Source of the DNA: Dysidea avara
Lineage: Eukaryota > Porifera > Demospongiae > Dictyoceratida > Dysideidae
Direction: 5' to 3'
Length of the DNA stretch: 64,000 nucleotides
NCBI RefSeq assembly: GCF_963678975.1
Contig: NC_089280.1
Span: 12,909,280 to 12,973,279, forward strand
Positions 54,100 to 64,000 of the stretch are shown here, piece by piece (positions within the stretch are counted from its first letter, which is position 1; every line of letters begins with the position of its first letter). Under the pieces are notes generated by a model that saw only the letters and a program-made list of their open reading frames with translations, was not told the origin of the DNA and searched no databases. A program made the translations under genes and the position numbers.

Positions 54100-55193
54100 T
54101 AGGTGAACTTGTAAAGGTTCCTCATCTTGTAAAGGTTCCTCATCTTGTTAAGATCCATCTTCATCATCACAATCACTCCATATCTCTGGTCAAGAAGAAG
54201 TATTTGATAAATGGTCCTATATGCAATTCATCACACATTTAAATAATCATGCACTCATGCTCATAATAGCAGTTTACCATTATATTATGGAGTTTTACTG
54301 ACCTACTGAAAATTTTATATGGCATCACCAATATCAGATTTTATGCTAATGGACTATCAGCTCTTACAATTTTGTGTGAATGCCGTTGTATTATAAACAG
54401 CATGAAAATTAATGACCCCATATGTGCTTCTCAAAATAATAGATCAATACAAAAATCATAAACTGTATACCACTGTACGGCTCCAAACTTTCGTAGTTTA
54501 AAATTTTTTGATCCATTTTGGGTTCATCAAAATTTTCATAAAAGATAACTCATAATTTTTTTTGTGAAACACATACACAGAATGATGGTTTCATCACACA
54601 TATACATGAGATGCAAAACAGATGGAAGCACTATGCAGTGATGGAAACTACTGGAAGAGTCCTTGGGACAAATCTTGACTTGTGTGTGAGACATAGTCTG
54701 ATGACACCCACCCCTTCATATAAAGAGGAAGGGTCTGGTCAGTATAGCATTCAAAATTTGTAGCATGTTACAGATAACAGGTAACACCAATCAAACTGCA
54801 CTATTAGCAATTAAAAATTTTTTGTGAAGTTTCTTTTGAAGATATTTTAAATATTTATTTATTTAATATAGACACATCAATTTGCAACACAATTCAGTCG
54901 GACAGAGGAAGACTTCCCTCATACAGATACTATAAAATTATGTAATTTTGTGTCACAAAGTTTTGTGAAGATGCATTATAATTGAGGCTGCTTGCAATTG
55001 CCTGTTCTTTAAAAGAACAAAAGATAAAGGTAGTAAAGGGTCATGTAGATGTACACTACACTAGTGATGCTACCTACTTGATATGGAAAGTATCTTTGGT
55101 TGTGTTAGTAGCTGTTTGTTGACTTATTTCAAGAACTTATTTAGTATGGTTACATGCCATTCTTGCTGCCATTATTGTGACATCATTGCTTAA
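54100..55193. other. Non-coding stretch
   Basis: A duplicated GTAAAGGTTCCTCATCTT unit lies at about 54113-54150. Its minus strand reads acidic DEEPLQ repeats and may be upstream coding sequence of the CACTA gene. The rest shows nothing. Confidence 0.45.
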
Positions 55194-55409
55194 TTACATT
55201 CCATTGTTACAACTCTGTAATGCTAGAGTAACCAGACACTTCTTCTTTATGTAAAGGGGTGGGCACTGCCAGACTGTGTGAGAGGTTTCCATGCGTACAC
55301 CAAGACAAACAGTTGCTGGTGTGAGGTGAAATACTCCCTTGTACTCGCGAGCTCCTAAATGCTCATAATATTTTTGCTGTGAAGGTGACAAAGCTGGCAA
55401 ACTCTTCAT
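55194..55409 (-). other. Short ORF, unrecognised
   Basis: A 71-codon frame (core LSPSQQKYYEHLGAREYKG) on the same strand as the CACTA fragment. It could be an exon of that gene or chance. Confidence 0.2.
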
Positions 55410-55799
55410 TTTGTCTTAAGCATTGCCTCGTACACAATACCAAATTATTCAGTGCTTATCAAATTTTTATTAGGATTGCTATAGTTATGAAAACTACAAA
55501 AATTTTATACAAAAATTTGGAGCCACATGGCATAGTGTAATTTTAGTTCTGATTGTTTTCTTGTAATGAAAAGCATTGCACACATAAATGTACAGTCATA
55601 ATAATGAGGAAGTTGACAACAAATGTGCAGCACTATGTCTAGCTTTAGCAAAGCACAACCATACAATTTAAAATAAAGGGTACAAGCATTTTAACCATTG
55701 TGTGTACACATGCATATGTACTAGGTGTACTGAAAAATGCACCCAATGAATACTGAATGTGTATGCATGCATTACATACAAATATAGCCACATACAACT

Positions 55800-55985
55800 T
55801 CATAATACACATACTGTGTCTTCATCAACATCAAATTCTCCATTATCAGTTGATTCATTTTGTTCGTCTCCGAAAAGTGGTGTATGATACCATTCCATAT
55901 CTTCACAGTGTTCATTATAATCACTTCCACAATCGGAACTGTCATCATCAGAATATGTCTTGCTAAAATCAAACTGTGCATACAT
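55800..55985 (-). other. Acidic exon candidate upstream of CACTA transposase
   Basis: Minus-strand frame rich in Asp and Glu (KTYSDDDSSDCGSDYNE, then DEQNESTDNGEFDVDED) leading to a GTATGT donor-like site at about 55813. Acidic N-terminal regions are common before the zinc finger of animal CACTA proteins. Same strand and upstream of 54073, so it may be an early exon of that gene. Confidence 0.35.
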
Positions 55986-56017
55986 AAAAGGAAATCAGTA
56001 CAAATGCATATGAACAT

Positions 56018-56414
56018 TAATAGTAATGTAACTACTGCATGCTGCTATACATTTGAATTTATTTCATTGCTTGTACTACAGATAAGCTCAGTACATGAAC
56101 TTTGAGTTTTGCATTGATATGAATCTAGACATAAATTTGAATAGTGTATAGATCCTCACACTAATACATACATAGAAATGTGATGGAAATTATCAAAATG
56201 GATGGAGACAACAAGTCAGACAATAAGTGTGTATCACTAAAACACGTAAACTTTGTTTCTCATCTACTTTGTTTCTCATCCACCCTTTTTTTTTGTACCG
56301 CATCTATAATAATTATTGTACCTGGCAATGGTGGCTGAATGCAGTAAGTGACAATTACATTCTAAGTCATGTTATCTATCTAATTTAGCCATATAATTAG
56401 TATGACATATTCCT
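56018..56414. other. Non-coding stretch
   Basis: Nothing supported. Confidence 0.5.
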
Positions 56415-56600
56415 GATAAGTGGGTGTGGCTCACAAAGCAGCTGGGCTGCACCAGGACTAGACTAGCCTGATGAATTGCTACACTTCCAACCAAGTACTT
56501 TATTTCAGACATGGGTTGGACTCATACAGTGGGTCACACTTAGACAAAATGTGACCTGGATGACCTGACCCAGTTTCAAGACTGGTATACCTATACCCAT
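56415..56600. repeat. Decayed partial copy of the GACCCGG TIR element
   Basis: Shares GGGTGTGGCTCACAAA with the interior of 22321-23064 and the terminal pattern TGACCTGGATGACCTGACCC followed by AGTTTCAAGACTGGTATA. Most internal sequence is missing. Confidence 0.65.
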
Positions 56601-57222
56601 AGGGATTGGGCAAGTCATGATCATGAATGTTATAATCCCAGTTAGTCTGGTGGCATGACCCACAAGCATGGCCACGTAAAACATTTAAGAATAACTGCAT
56701 CATGGAATGATACTATACCGTTTTTGCACATAATTTATGCAAGAAAGATAATCAAGTTAGTACGATACAACAACTAATTTATTTTATTTGATGTGAATAT
56801 GACAGAAAAACCAGACAACAACTTGGCAGTGGTGTAGCTGATCTCCTAGCTAAAAACTCTCTACAGGGTGGCTTGAAATGTATAGTTGCAGTCCCTACTG
56901 GGTGACTTGATTGTGCTGTAGTATTACTATGATAATACAGGTACAGTGTGGTGAGTGTGTGTTAATTAAATAGACACATGTGTCATCCATTCATTGTTGG
57001 CTTATTCTGGGATATTACAGGCGCCCTAATGCATTAACTAGTTGGTGTGAAATTTGCAATTTAAAATTGCTGTACAGCAAAAATAGCTACTAACGGCCTT
57101 TATAAATAGCTTATTAACTCGCAATGATTATTCCCACAGGGCATGTTAGCTTCATTATACTATGATAGCCAGTTCCACTAACTAATATAACTGGTAAACA
57201 TTTAGTATATTAAGGCAACTAT
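56601..57222. other. Non-coding stretch
   Basis: A fragment similar to the family A array (AGCTGATCTCCTAGC, CTCTCTACAGGGTG) lies at about 56835-56870. Otherwise nothing. Confidence 0.45.
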
Positions 57223-59001
57223 CAGGGCGAATCTAGGATTTCAGAAGGGGGGTGCTAACATGGACATTTATATATGTAGCAAGATAGTTGATACAACTAG
57301 TGTGAGAAGCACACTCAGCATGCGGAGCATGCTCTATCTAGGGGGATCTGGGGGCATGCCCCCACAGGAAATGTTGCAAATTTGGCCTATTGAGATTGAA
57401 TTTGGTAGTAATTTTGAGTGTAAAATGATGTCACTTTGTTTATGTGATACCACTATTCCCCATACAGCTTGTCAATATAACTAAAGGGTGCAGCCATGTA
57501 GCTAAAATTCAATCTTAGACTAACATCTTAAAGAACTAGTAGTGGAAACATATAGGTATCAGCTGCACATGATCAAATTTAGTGTTTTGAAGTATAGCAT
57601 AATTTACAGTCTCATGGCTCAAACTACACTAGCTGTCCAAACAGTAGAGAGGGTAAGTGGGAGTGGAGAGGGAAAGTAGACTGACTCACCAGTGTATGGA
57701 GTGCGTGTGCACTCAGCTGAATATAATTCTCCAGCTAGGGGGGCTCTAGATCTGGTGGCATATATACTCCCAGAACCCCTGGAATTTTTTGGAAAATGGC
57801 TATCACAAGATTGAATCTAGAAGCTATTTTTAACCAAATGTGGATACAAGATAAATGAGTTCAGGTGGAAGTAATTTTAATTTGAATGAGTTCAGTTGAA
57901 GTAATTTTAATTTAAAAAACAGAACTATACACTGTTTCTTGTTATTGGATTTTAAGAAAATGTATAATAGTGGCTTGTCAAAGAGAATAAAGAGTGTATA
58001 GTTAATTGAATGTAAGGTCAAGGAGAATATTTAAAACACAGGATTGGATCTACTTCATATGTGGCCACCAGAGACCATTAAAATGTTTAAGAAACCCCAG
58101 TGAAAAAGTCAGGCGAACTAAAGCTTTACCTGACATTGATACACTGCTGCTTTACACAGTTTGGTATTCAGGGAATACATCAATAGATCTTAACCTTGGT
58201 ATGTATAATGGTACTGTGTTCATTATTTACTTATACACTAAAATAACTGTACAACCTTGGACTACTTCCTTGTATTTTGACCTGACATTTTGTCAGGCAG
58301 CTTCCATTGTGGTCGGCCATGCATGATATTTGCCTGACAAATGGCCTATGTCAGGCAGTAATAATTGACTCTGGTGGCCACTGTTCTGAAGTGCAGGTTG
58401 CTAGCTATTTCAATCTAACTTTTAAAATGATGGATCCATCCATCATTATAATTGTTTTACAACTACTCTACAAATACAACTAGATTTTGGCCACAACTAA
58501 CCCCTTTTTAGCACACAATGATCATGACAACATAAATGCTGCAGTATAATTTTAAACTTAAAGTTGAGCTTCAAGGGATTTGATAGTGCAAACTCCAAAG
58601 CTGCTAGATTTATATAAATGTATATAGCATGGGATTTGATCAAGCAAGGGAAACAAAAACGAACAGTTCTCAGATGTTGCAGCCTTGTGAACTTTATAAA
58701 AGCTAAGAAATTCACTATTATATAAGACTACTGTTTTACTTGCAAGAGAAGCATTTTAACCCAAGAATCAAGTTTGTAGCAGAGCCTAAAAAAACTTAAC
58801 TATTTGACAGAAAAGGTTATTTTCAGAATAGATTTTCAATTAATGATGTTTTATACAATTTATAGTACATTAAAGGTATAAATCTTTTACCTGAATTGAT
58901 TGGTATATGGCAGGATGTTTGGTACAATGGTGAGGGTAGCAGTGTGCAGGTCTAGAAGAATAGGTTTAATTTCAGCTTACACTCTGGTAACTTCTTGAAA
59001 A
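57223..59001. mobile_element. hAT-type family C, copy 2 (inverted, truncated)
   Basis: Starts CAGGGCGAATCTAGG at 57223 and follows the reverse complement of 4725-3280 along its length. It is cut at 59001 by family A copy 4, so its far end and target duplication are not visible here. It contains a 305-bp MITE (58069-58373). Confidence 0.8.
58069..58373. mobile_element. hAT MITE, 305 bp, 8-bp TSD
   Basis: GTGGCCAC flanks both sides (58061-58068 and 58374-58381) and the empty site is preserved in the other family C copy near 3890-3900. The ends CAGAGACCATTA and TAATTGACTCTG are imperfect inverted repeats, 10 of 12 matching. Several CCTGACA/TGTCAGG units lie inside. No coding. Confidence 0.9.
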
Positions 59002-59665
59002 TCAAGACACACAATAGTGTGTCGTGAGGCCCAAGAAGCAGGCGCGCCACACCGTTAGTATATTAACAGGAAGAAAGAAAACGCAATTTTCACACCTATG
59101 TAGCTCTGTGATCCCTTATCCCATTGGAACCAAATTTGCTAGAGACGTGCCGCCCAGTTAGGGGAGTCTACACACCAAATTTGAAGAAAAGTGCTCCAGC
59201 CATTTCCGAGATACGAGCGAACAAAATTTCGTTTTAATTTCTTCGTTTTTTCTTCTTCATTTCGCCATAAAACATGAATGCGTGCTCAGATTGGGCTGAC
59301 ATTTGGCACACTTAAAGGGCTCATTAAGGCGGAGCTCCGTACCAACTTTGGTAGGAATCCAATGAACATTCACGGAGTTATGACCGAGTATTTGCGTAAA
59401 ATAAGGTCGAAGGTCTGTCACGCCTACAGGGTAAACCCCTTGGAGGAATCAGTTGAAAATTTATATGTAGATGGAGCAACCATCGTAGGAGTGCCTTTTT
59501 GTGGTTTGAAAGGAATCGGGATAAAGACCATGGAGATATGACACAAAACCCAACCTGTTTCAAAATTACGCGATCGATTTTTATGAGTAAAAAAAACTTA
59601 GTTTTCGTGTCTATCAGGCAAACCGCTTAGAGCAACGAGCTGAAAATCAGTATGTAGCTGGAATC
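59002..59665 (+). repeat. Family A composite repeat, copy 4 (truncated)
   Basis: Head hairpin and head block only, cut at 59665 by a hAT-like left end (CAGGGGCGTAGC). It is more diverged from copies 1 and 3 than they are from each other. No tandem array or foldback. Confidence 0.75.
59278..59541 (+). other. ORF-like conserved block of family A, copy 4
   Basis: An 87-codon frame with CHAYRVNPLEESVENLYV and CGLKGIGIKT, matching the other two frames through many substitutions. This is the best evidence that the frame may have been under protein-level constraint. Confidence 0.4.
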
Positions 59666-60196
59666 AGGGGCGTAGCTAGCCAGAAGGTGATGGAGGGGCA
59701 GGAATGCCCCCACGAAACGCTCAAAACCATTCATGATTGCAAATTACCCAATGGTGGGCTAGCCAACATACGGTGTTGTATTATTACAGCTCACACAACT
59801 AGCTACGTAAACTACTTCAGTACTGATTGCTTATCTTTTATCAATGATTCAATGGAGGTATATTCGTCGAACATCATCGCACGTGCCACAACTGTACTCC
59901 AACAAATTCATCCACAGTCCGGTAGAGCTATATTGTTAATATTTTAGTGCTAATACAAGTTACTTTACGTTAGCCACAGCTTGTGTTGCAGTCCTAGCAC
60001 ACTGCTGACAGGATGACATGTTCACTCACTTCACTCGGCGAAATTCAAATGCCATGTATTGCATGAAATCCCACCGGTCTTTCTTGCTAGCAGAACTTGT
60101 AAGCTTGCGACTGATCCAGGCCCGTAGCCAGGGGGTTCTGAAGAACCGCCCTCTTGGAATAGGCCGACTACACTGGCAGCACTGCCGTACAAAGAT
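59666..60196. other. Pieces of hAT-like repeats
   Basis: CAGGGGCGTAGCTAGCC at 59666 and CAGGCCCGTAGCCAGG at about 60117 look like two hAT-type left ends. No partner ends were found, and the second is cut by the LINE tail. Confidence 0.5.
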
Positions 60197-60301
60197 CTAG
60201 TATTATTATTATTATTATTTTTATTATTGTTAATTAGCAAAGCCCACTAGGGGCAACACGCTAATGAGCATTACAATCACATATTACATTATATTACTTA
60301 C

Positions 60302-61213
60302 AGTAGCGATTCCGGGAGAATTTTAAAATTAATGGAAGTAGTTTTTATTTAGCATAGCCTTGTGCAGTACTCCCTAAGGATCTCATAAACACTTAGTTTT
60401 TAAAAATCCGTCATAGGATAGTGGAGTTATAAGCAATTTTGTCCTGGAAAATAGGCAAAAATTTCTCCATATCTTTCCATTGAAAACAGTCCCAAAAATG
60501 GCACAATTGAATGAATGCTTATAACTGAGCTTCGCAATAACATTTTGAACTTCTGTTTTCTGTTATCAATACTTTAATATATGGACCACAGTGTAACCTT
60601 ACTTGTAGGACCCTCTGAATAAAGGTCACCTCCATAGAAAGCCACTAAATAGTTTCATGCATTTAGGATCTTGCAGATAGCAAAGCAGCATACACATAGT
60701 GAAGTGGAACCACTCTGTAGCAGTCACCTCCACTCAAAAATACAATGTGTATGTAAAGCAAGAAGTTGTACTGTTGATTTATAGCTGCTTATATGATTAT
60801 TTTTTCTCTTAATGTACAGCTCCTTGACAGCTACCAAAATGGTGCATCAAGGAGATGAGCTATTTGTGGTGCAAATTTGCTGACTTTTAGCATAGTAATA
60901 TTGAAAACTACATGGACAAAAATGCTCACCTTGGTGTAACAAACATGTGCTGGGTCGTTTCTTGCAAAGAGAACATAATATTGTGGTGGCTATATTGCAA
61001 AATAATCTTATAATTGGCATAAAACTCCACACAAACATATTTATAGCAGAAAACTAACTGCACCATCGTATTCCTTGCCCCCAGAAACCCTAGAAACGAT
61101 CCAATTGTTTGATCAATGACTCGTACGGCAGCGAATTGATTGTGCCAACTCTCCAGTGGAAGATTCACGGAGAAATTTTTATGCAAATTTTACGGAATTC
61201 CGGAATCGCTACT
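60302..61213. mobile_element. 912-bp TIR element inside LINE 3
   Basis: Ends are inverted: AGTAGCGATTCCGG at 60302 and its complement ending at 61213. TAC on both sides gives a 3-bp target duplication, and removing the element rejoins the LINE coding end and 3' UTR. No transposase frame. The superfamily is uncertain; 3-bp duplications fit PIF/Harbinger or CACTA. Confidence 0.85.
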
Positions 61214-62510
61214 TACAGCGTTCTTAAATGTTTCAAGATCTATTGTGTCGATGTTAGGAATTTGAACGGAGTTCCATTGAATAATTGTTCGAGGGAGGAA
61301 GGAGTATTTGTACACATCAACTCTTGTTTGCAATTGAGTTAGCTTGAGAGGATGTTGAGCACGGGTGGAGGACACTGGAGTTGGTGATGGTAAGCAATGA
61401 TCAGGTATTGCTAGTAAGTTCCTGACAATCTTGAATAGGAAGGTGAGTCTAGCAATTGTTCTTCTGTTTTGAAGTGTAGGCCATTCAAGACTGGTTAACA
61501 TGTCTGTGATGCTATCATGGTTTTGGTTAGATCTGTGCCAGGGTTTGTTCAAAATGAAACGAGCAGCACGGTGTTGAATCATTTCTAGTTTACTAATACT
61601 AGTGTGATGATAGGGGTCCCAGATGGTTGAGCAGTATTCTAATGATGGTAAGAGCAATTGTTTGTAGACGTGTTCTTTAATTTCTGATGGTGCATTGTGG
61701 AGATTTCTTTTTAAGAATCCAAGGAGTCGATTTGCCTTGTTACAGATGTAATTGATGTGAGGATCCCATGATAATCTGTGGTGGAGACGGATTCCAAGGT
61801 AATTGTGTTCTAATACTGTAGCCAGTGGAATGTCGGACATTTTGTATGTGAAAGTACTCTTGTTATGGTGTGTTGTTATCTGTAAAATTTTGCATTTGGA
61901 GATGTTGAATTCCATCATCCAGTCAGTTGCCCATCTTGTCAGTGAGTTTAAATCATCTTGAAGTATTTTATGGTCTTGTGGTGTTTTAATGGTTTTGTAA
62001 ATAAGGATATCATCTGCAAAAAGACGGATCTCACTTTGGATGTTGGCAATGATGTCATTGATATAAATCAAGAATAAAACTGGTCCAAGAACAGACCCTT
62101 GGGGAACACCAGATGTTACATCACAAGTGGATGATTTAGAACCTTCTACTATAACTTGCTGTGTGCGACCATGAAGAAAGGATTCAAGCCGGTGTAATAC
62201 ATTCCCTCTTATTCCATAGTGCCTTAGTTTGTAGAGGAGTCTTGAGTGAGATACTTTATCAAAAGCTTTAGAAAAATCTAGTGTTGCAGCATCAACTTGT
62301 AAATTTGTGTCTATTTGTTTGGCAATGTCGTTGATGGTGATAAATAATTGTGACTCACAAGAGTGCTTAGACCTAAATCCAAACTGTCTGTCAGAAAGAA
62401 TATTTTGATCTTCCAGATGCTTCATTATTTGACTTACTATAATGTGTTCCATTGATTTATATATTACTGATGTTAATGAGATGGGGCGATAGTTTTTGGG
62501 TCAGATTTTT
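61214..62510 (-). pseudogene. LINE 3 reverse transcriptase
   Basis: Minus strand: MEHIIVSQIMKHL, the motif A region LDFSKAFDKVSH, SGVPQGSVLGPVLFLIYIND, catalytic FADD (RLFADDILIY), KCKILQITTHHNKS, EYCSTIWDPYHH and the closing YKYSFLPRTIIQWNSV. The catalytic residues are intact. The frame is joined to the upstream part by a one-base shift near 62505, and the last codons are displaced by the insertion at 61213. Confidence 0.9.
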
Positions 62511-63660
62511 GGCCTTTCTTGAATATTGGACTGACATAGGCATGTTTCCATTGGGATGGTACAGTTCCAGTTTCTAGCGATTGTTTAAATATGTGAGTAA
62601 GCATAGGAGAAATTTCAGCTGCTGTTGTCTTTAGTACAAGTGGATGTATGGAGTCTGGACCAGGAGATTTTGATGGATCACAGCTGGTTAGAATGTTGTA
62701 AACTCCTTGTTCAGTGATTTCAAATGCTGGTAGAGATGGATGTAATGAAGGACATTTGTCAGGAATGGTACTGCTGTCATCATCAGTTGTGAATACAGAT
62801 TTGAAATGATCATTTAAAACAGTTGCCTTTTCAATTGGGTGTATTAAAGCATTGCCATTTTCGGGATGTTTTAGTGTACCAATGCCATTGTTATCTTGCT
62901 TACGGGTTTTCAGGTAGTGCCAAAGAGATTTTCTGTTGTGTGATGATGATACAAGATTTGTCACATATGTTTTGTGCTGGTGTTTAAGTTTAAAGTTTAC
63001 CTCTTTCTGCAGCAATTTGTATTCGGACCAATCAGTGTCACGATGATAGCGCCTGGCTCGATTATACAGCCTTTGCTTCTTTTGGATTAGCCGTTTCAAA
63101 GTGTTAGACATCCATGGTAAGTGAGTTCTAGTACTTGATGTTTTGGTAGGAGTGTGGTCTTCAATAATTTGCTGAAGATTCTGCATAAAAAAGGTCCAGT
63201 TTTCTTCCAAGCTTGGAGATGACATGCGATTTAATTCAAAATAGGTATGAGAAAAGTTGCATAGTTTTTCTCTGATTGTGTCCCAATCTGCCAATTTGTA
63301 AAGGTAGATTGTTTGGGAAGGTTTCTTCGAAATATAATAGGGAATTTGAATGGCTGCTAATACTGCATCATGATCACTTAACCCTGGTGCTGGATGACAG
63401 GATAGTACAGAGTCAGGATGAGTAGTAAACAACAGGTCTAGTGTATTATGGGCTCTTGTAGGAAAGGTAACTAGCTGTGACATCTGGGTATCATGTGCTA
63501 GTGTAATAAGTTTTTGACGGTAATGACATGAAATATATGATTCAGTTAGAGTACCATGTTCCCAATCAATACCAGGGCAGTTAAAATCACCACCGAGGAT
63601 GATACGGGCATGAGGATATTTCTGCTTTATGGACACTAAGGAAGATTGCAAGTCAGGCAT
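62473..63660 (-). pseudogene. LINE 3 endonuclease part and linker
   Basis: Begins partway through the APE-type endonuclease: GGDFNCPGIDWE, then a TLDLLFTT region and the SDHDAV motif with the catalytic His. Then the linker (LPWMSNTLKRLIQKKQRLY), FKSVFTTDDD and the start of reverse transcriptase (KSPGPDSI, WKHAYVSPIFKKG). It ends by a frameshift near 62505. The N-terminal third of the endonuclease is missing upstream of 63660. Confidence 0.9.
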
Positions 63661-64000
63661 AACCCATTTTTAGCAGTGCATGACTATGTATAATCAACCT
63701 ACTACAATTCACATGTATGTCTCATGGTTTCTCCTCAAAAAAGCAAAAGATTATGTGGAAATTTCTAGCCCTAAATACAGGGGTTTCCTCAGTTTACTAA
63801 AGTGGTTAGCTTGGAGTGTATCACTATCCTACAGCCAGGTCAAATGTTGATCAAGATGTTGACGCTGTGTAGAAACCAGTTTCTCTGCCAGTGTGCGATG
63901 GTTATAACCTACAACTGCCATTAATAAAAGTGTCAACAATGATTTGTTTGCTGAGTGTGAAAATTGTAGAATTAATTTGCAGTCTACAAATCAAGACAGA
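63661..64000. other. Non-coding stretch to the window end
   Basis: No gene. The last bases (ATCAAGACAGA from about 63989) could be the start of another family A copy, but only about ten bases are visible. Confidence 0.35.

Larger units (their letters stand above)
60197..63660 (-). mobile_element. L2/CR1-like LINE (family 3)
   Basis: Contains part of an endonuclease, then reverse transcriptase and a short 3' UTR ending in (TAA)n-like sequence at about 60197-60230. It is cut at the 5' end within the endonuclease domain. A 912-bp TIR element is inserted right at the C-terminal coding end. Confidence 0.9.

Noticed and set aside
63989..64000. Fifth family A copy at the window end
   Set aside because: Only about ten matching bases are visible, which is too few to call.

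Overview
This is a eukaryotic, AT-rich, intron-bearing metazoan window that is dominated by mobile DNA. There is no bacterial operon structure, rRNA or tRNA gene. The mix of elements fits an early-branching animal: L2/CR1-like LINEs, Ty3/gypsy, hAT-type and Harbinger-like elements, a CACTA transposase with TNP2 and DUF4218 domains, and tRNA-derived SINEs. A sponge is my best guess, but that is inference only. Only one stretch looks like a host gene: three short exons on the minus strand (19907 down to 19377) that begin with a B-box-like zinc finger.

Layout. 1-9.9 kb: a composite repeat I call family A (7-2089, second copy from 7088), made of a hairpin head, a conserved ORF-like block, a 31-bp tandem array and a foldback arm; a 1.7-kb hAT-type element with an 8-bp target duplication (2981-4725); tRNA-like SINEs and LINE scraps. 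10-21 kb: dispersed inverted repeats, tandem SINEs, and a decayed minus-strand gene (17483-13616) joining a RecQ-type helicase, a MULE-like DDE transposase and a Tudor-like tail. The zinc-finger gene follows, with a perfect hAT MITE (20103-20454) inserted about 195 bp upstream of its ATG. 21-26 kb: a terminal-inverted-repeat element built of GACCCGG units (22321-23064) and an unexplained 1-kb cluster of TGACATTTCC-like motifs.

25.7-56 kb is a nested structure. Pieces of one CACTA transposase lie on the minus strand in protein order: TNP2 domain (54073-52680), DUF4218 domain (31243-30829), C-terminal domain (26311-25699). The last gap is filled by a family A copy (26312-30828), itself split by a Harbinger-like TIR element (28201-29832, carrying a LINE fragment) and by a fragment encoding a PD-(D/E)XK-like nuclease. 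The first gap (31244-52664) is bounded by hAT-like ends and holds a LINE split by a complete gypsy element (34716-39135, two 192-bp LTRs), two hAT elements nested one in the other (41179-42981 and 41188-42084), a second complete gypsy element (43995-50000, two 208-bp LTRs, with a PHD-type finger at the N-terminus of its Gag) and a 190-bp satellite.

56-64 kb: an inverted second copy of the 2981-4725 hAT family carrying its own 305-bp hAT MITE (58069-58373), a fourth family A copy, and an L2/CR1-like LINE (60197-63660) interrupted by a 912-bp TIR element. A short palindromic motif, CTCTAATAGAG followed by CAGTC, recurs inside several otherwise unrelated repeats. The strongest candidates for something undescribed are the RecQ-MULE-Tudor gene, the family A composite element and that shared motif.
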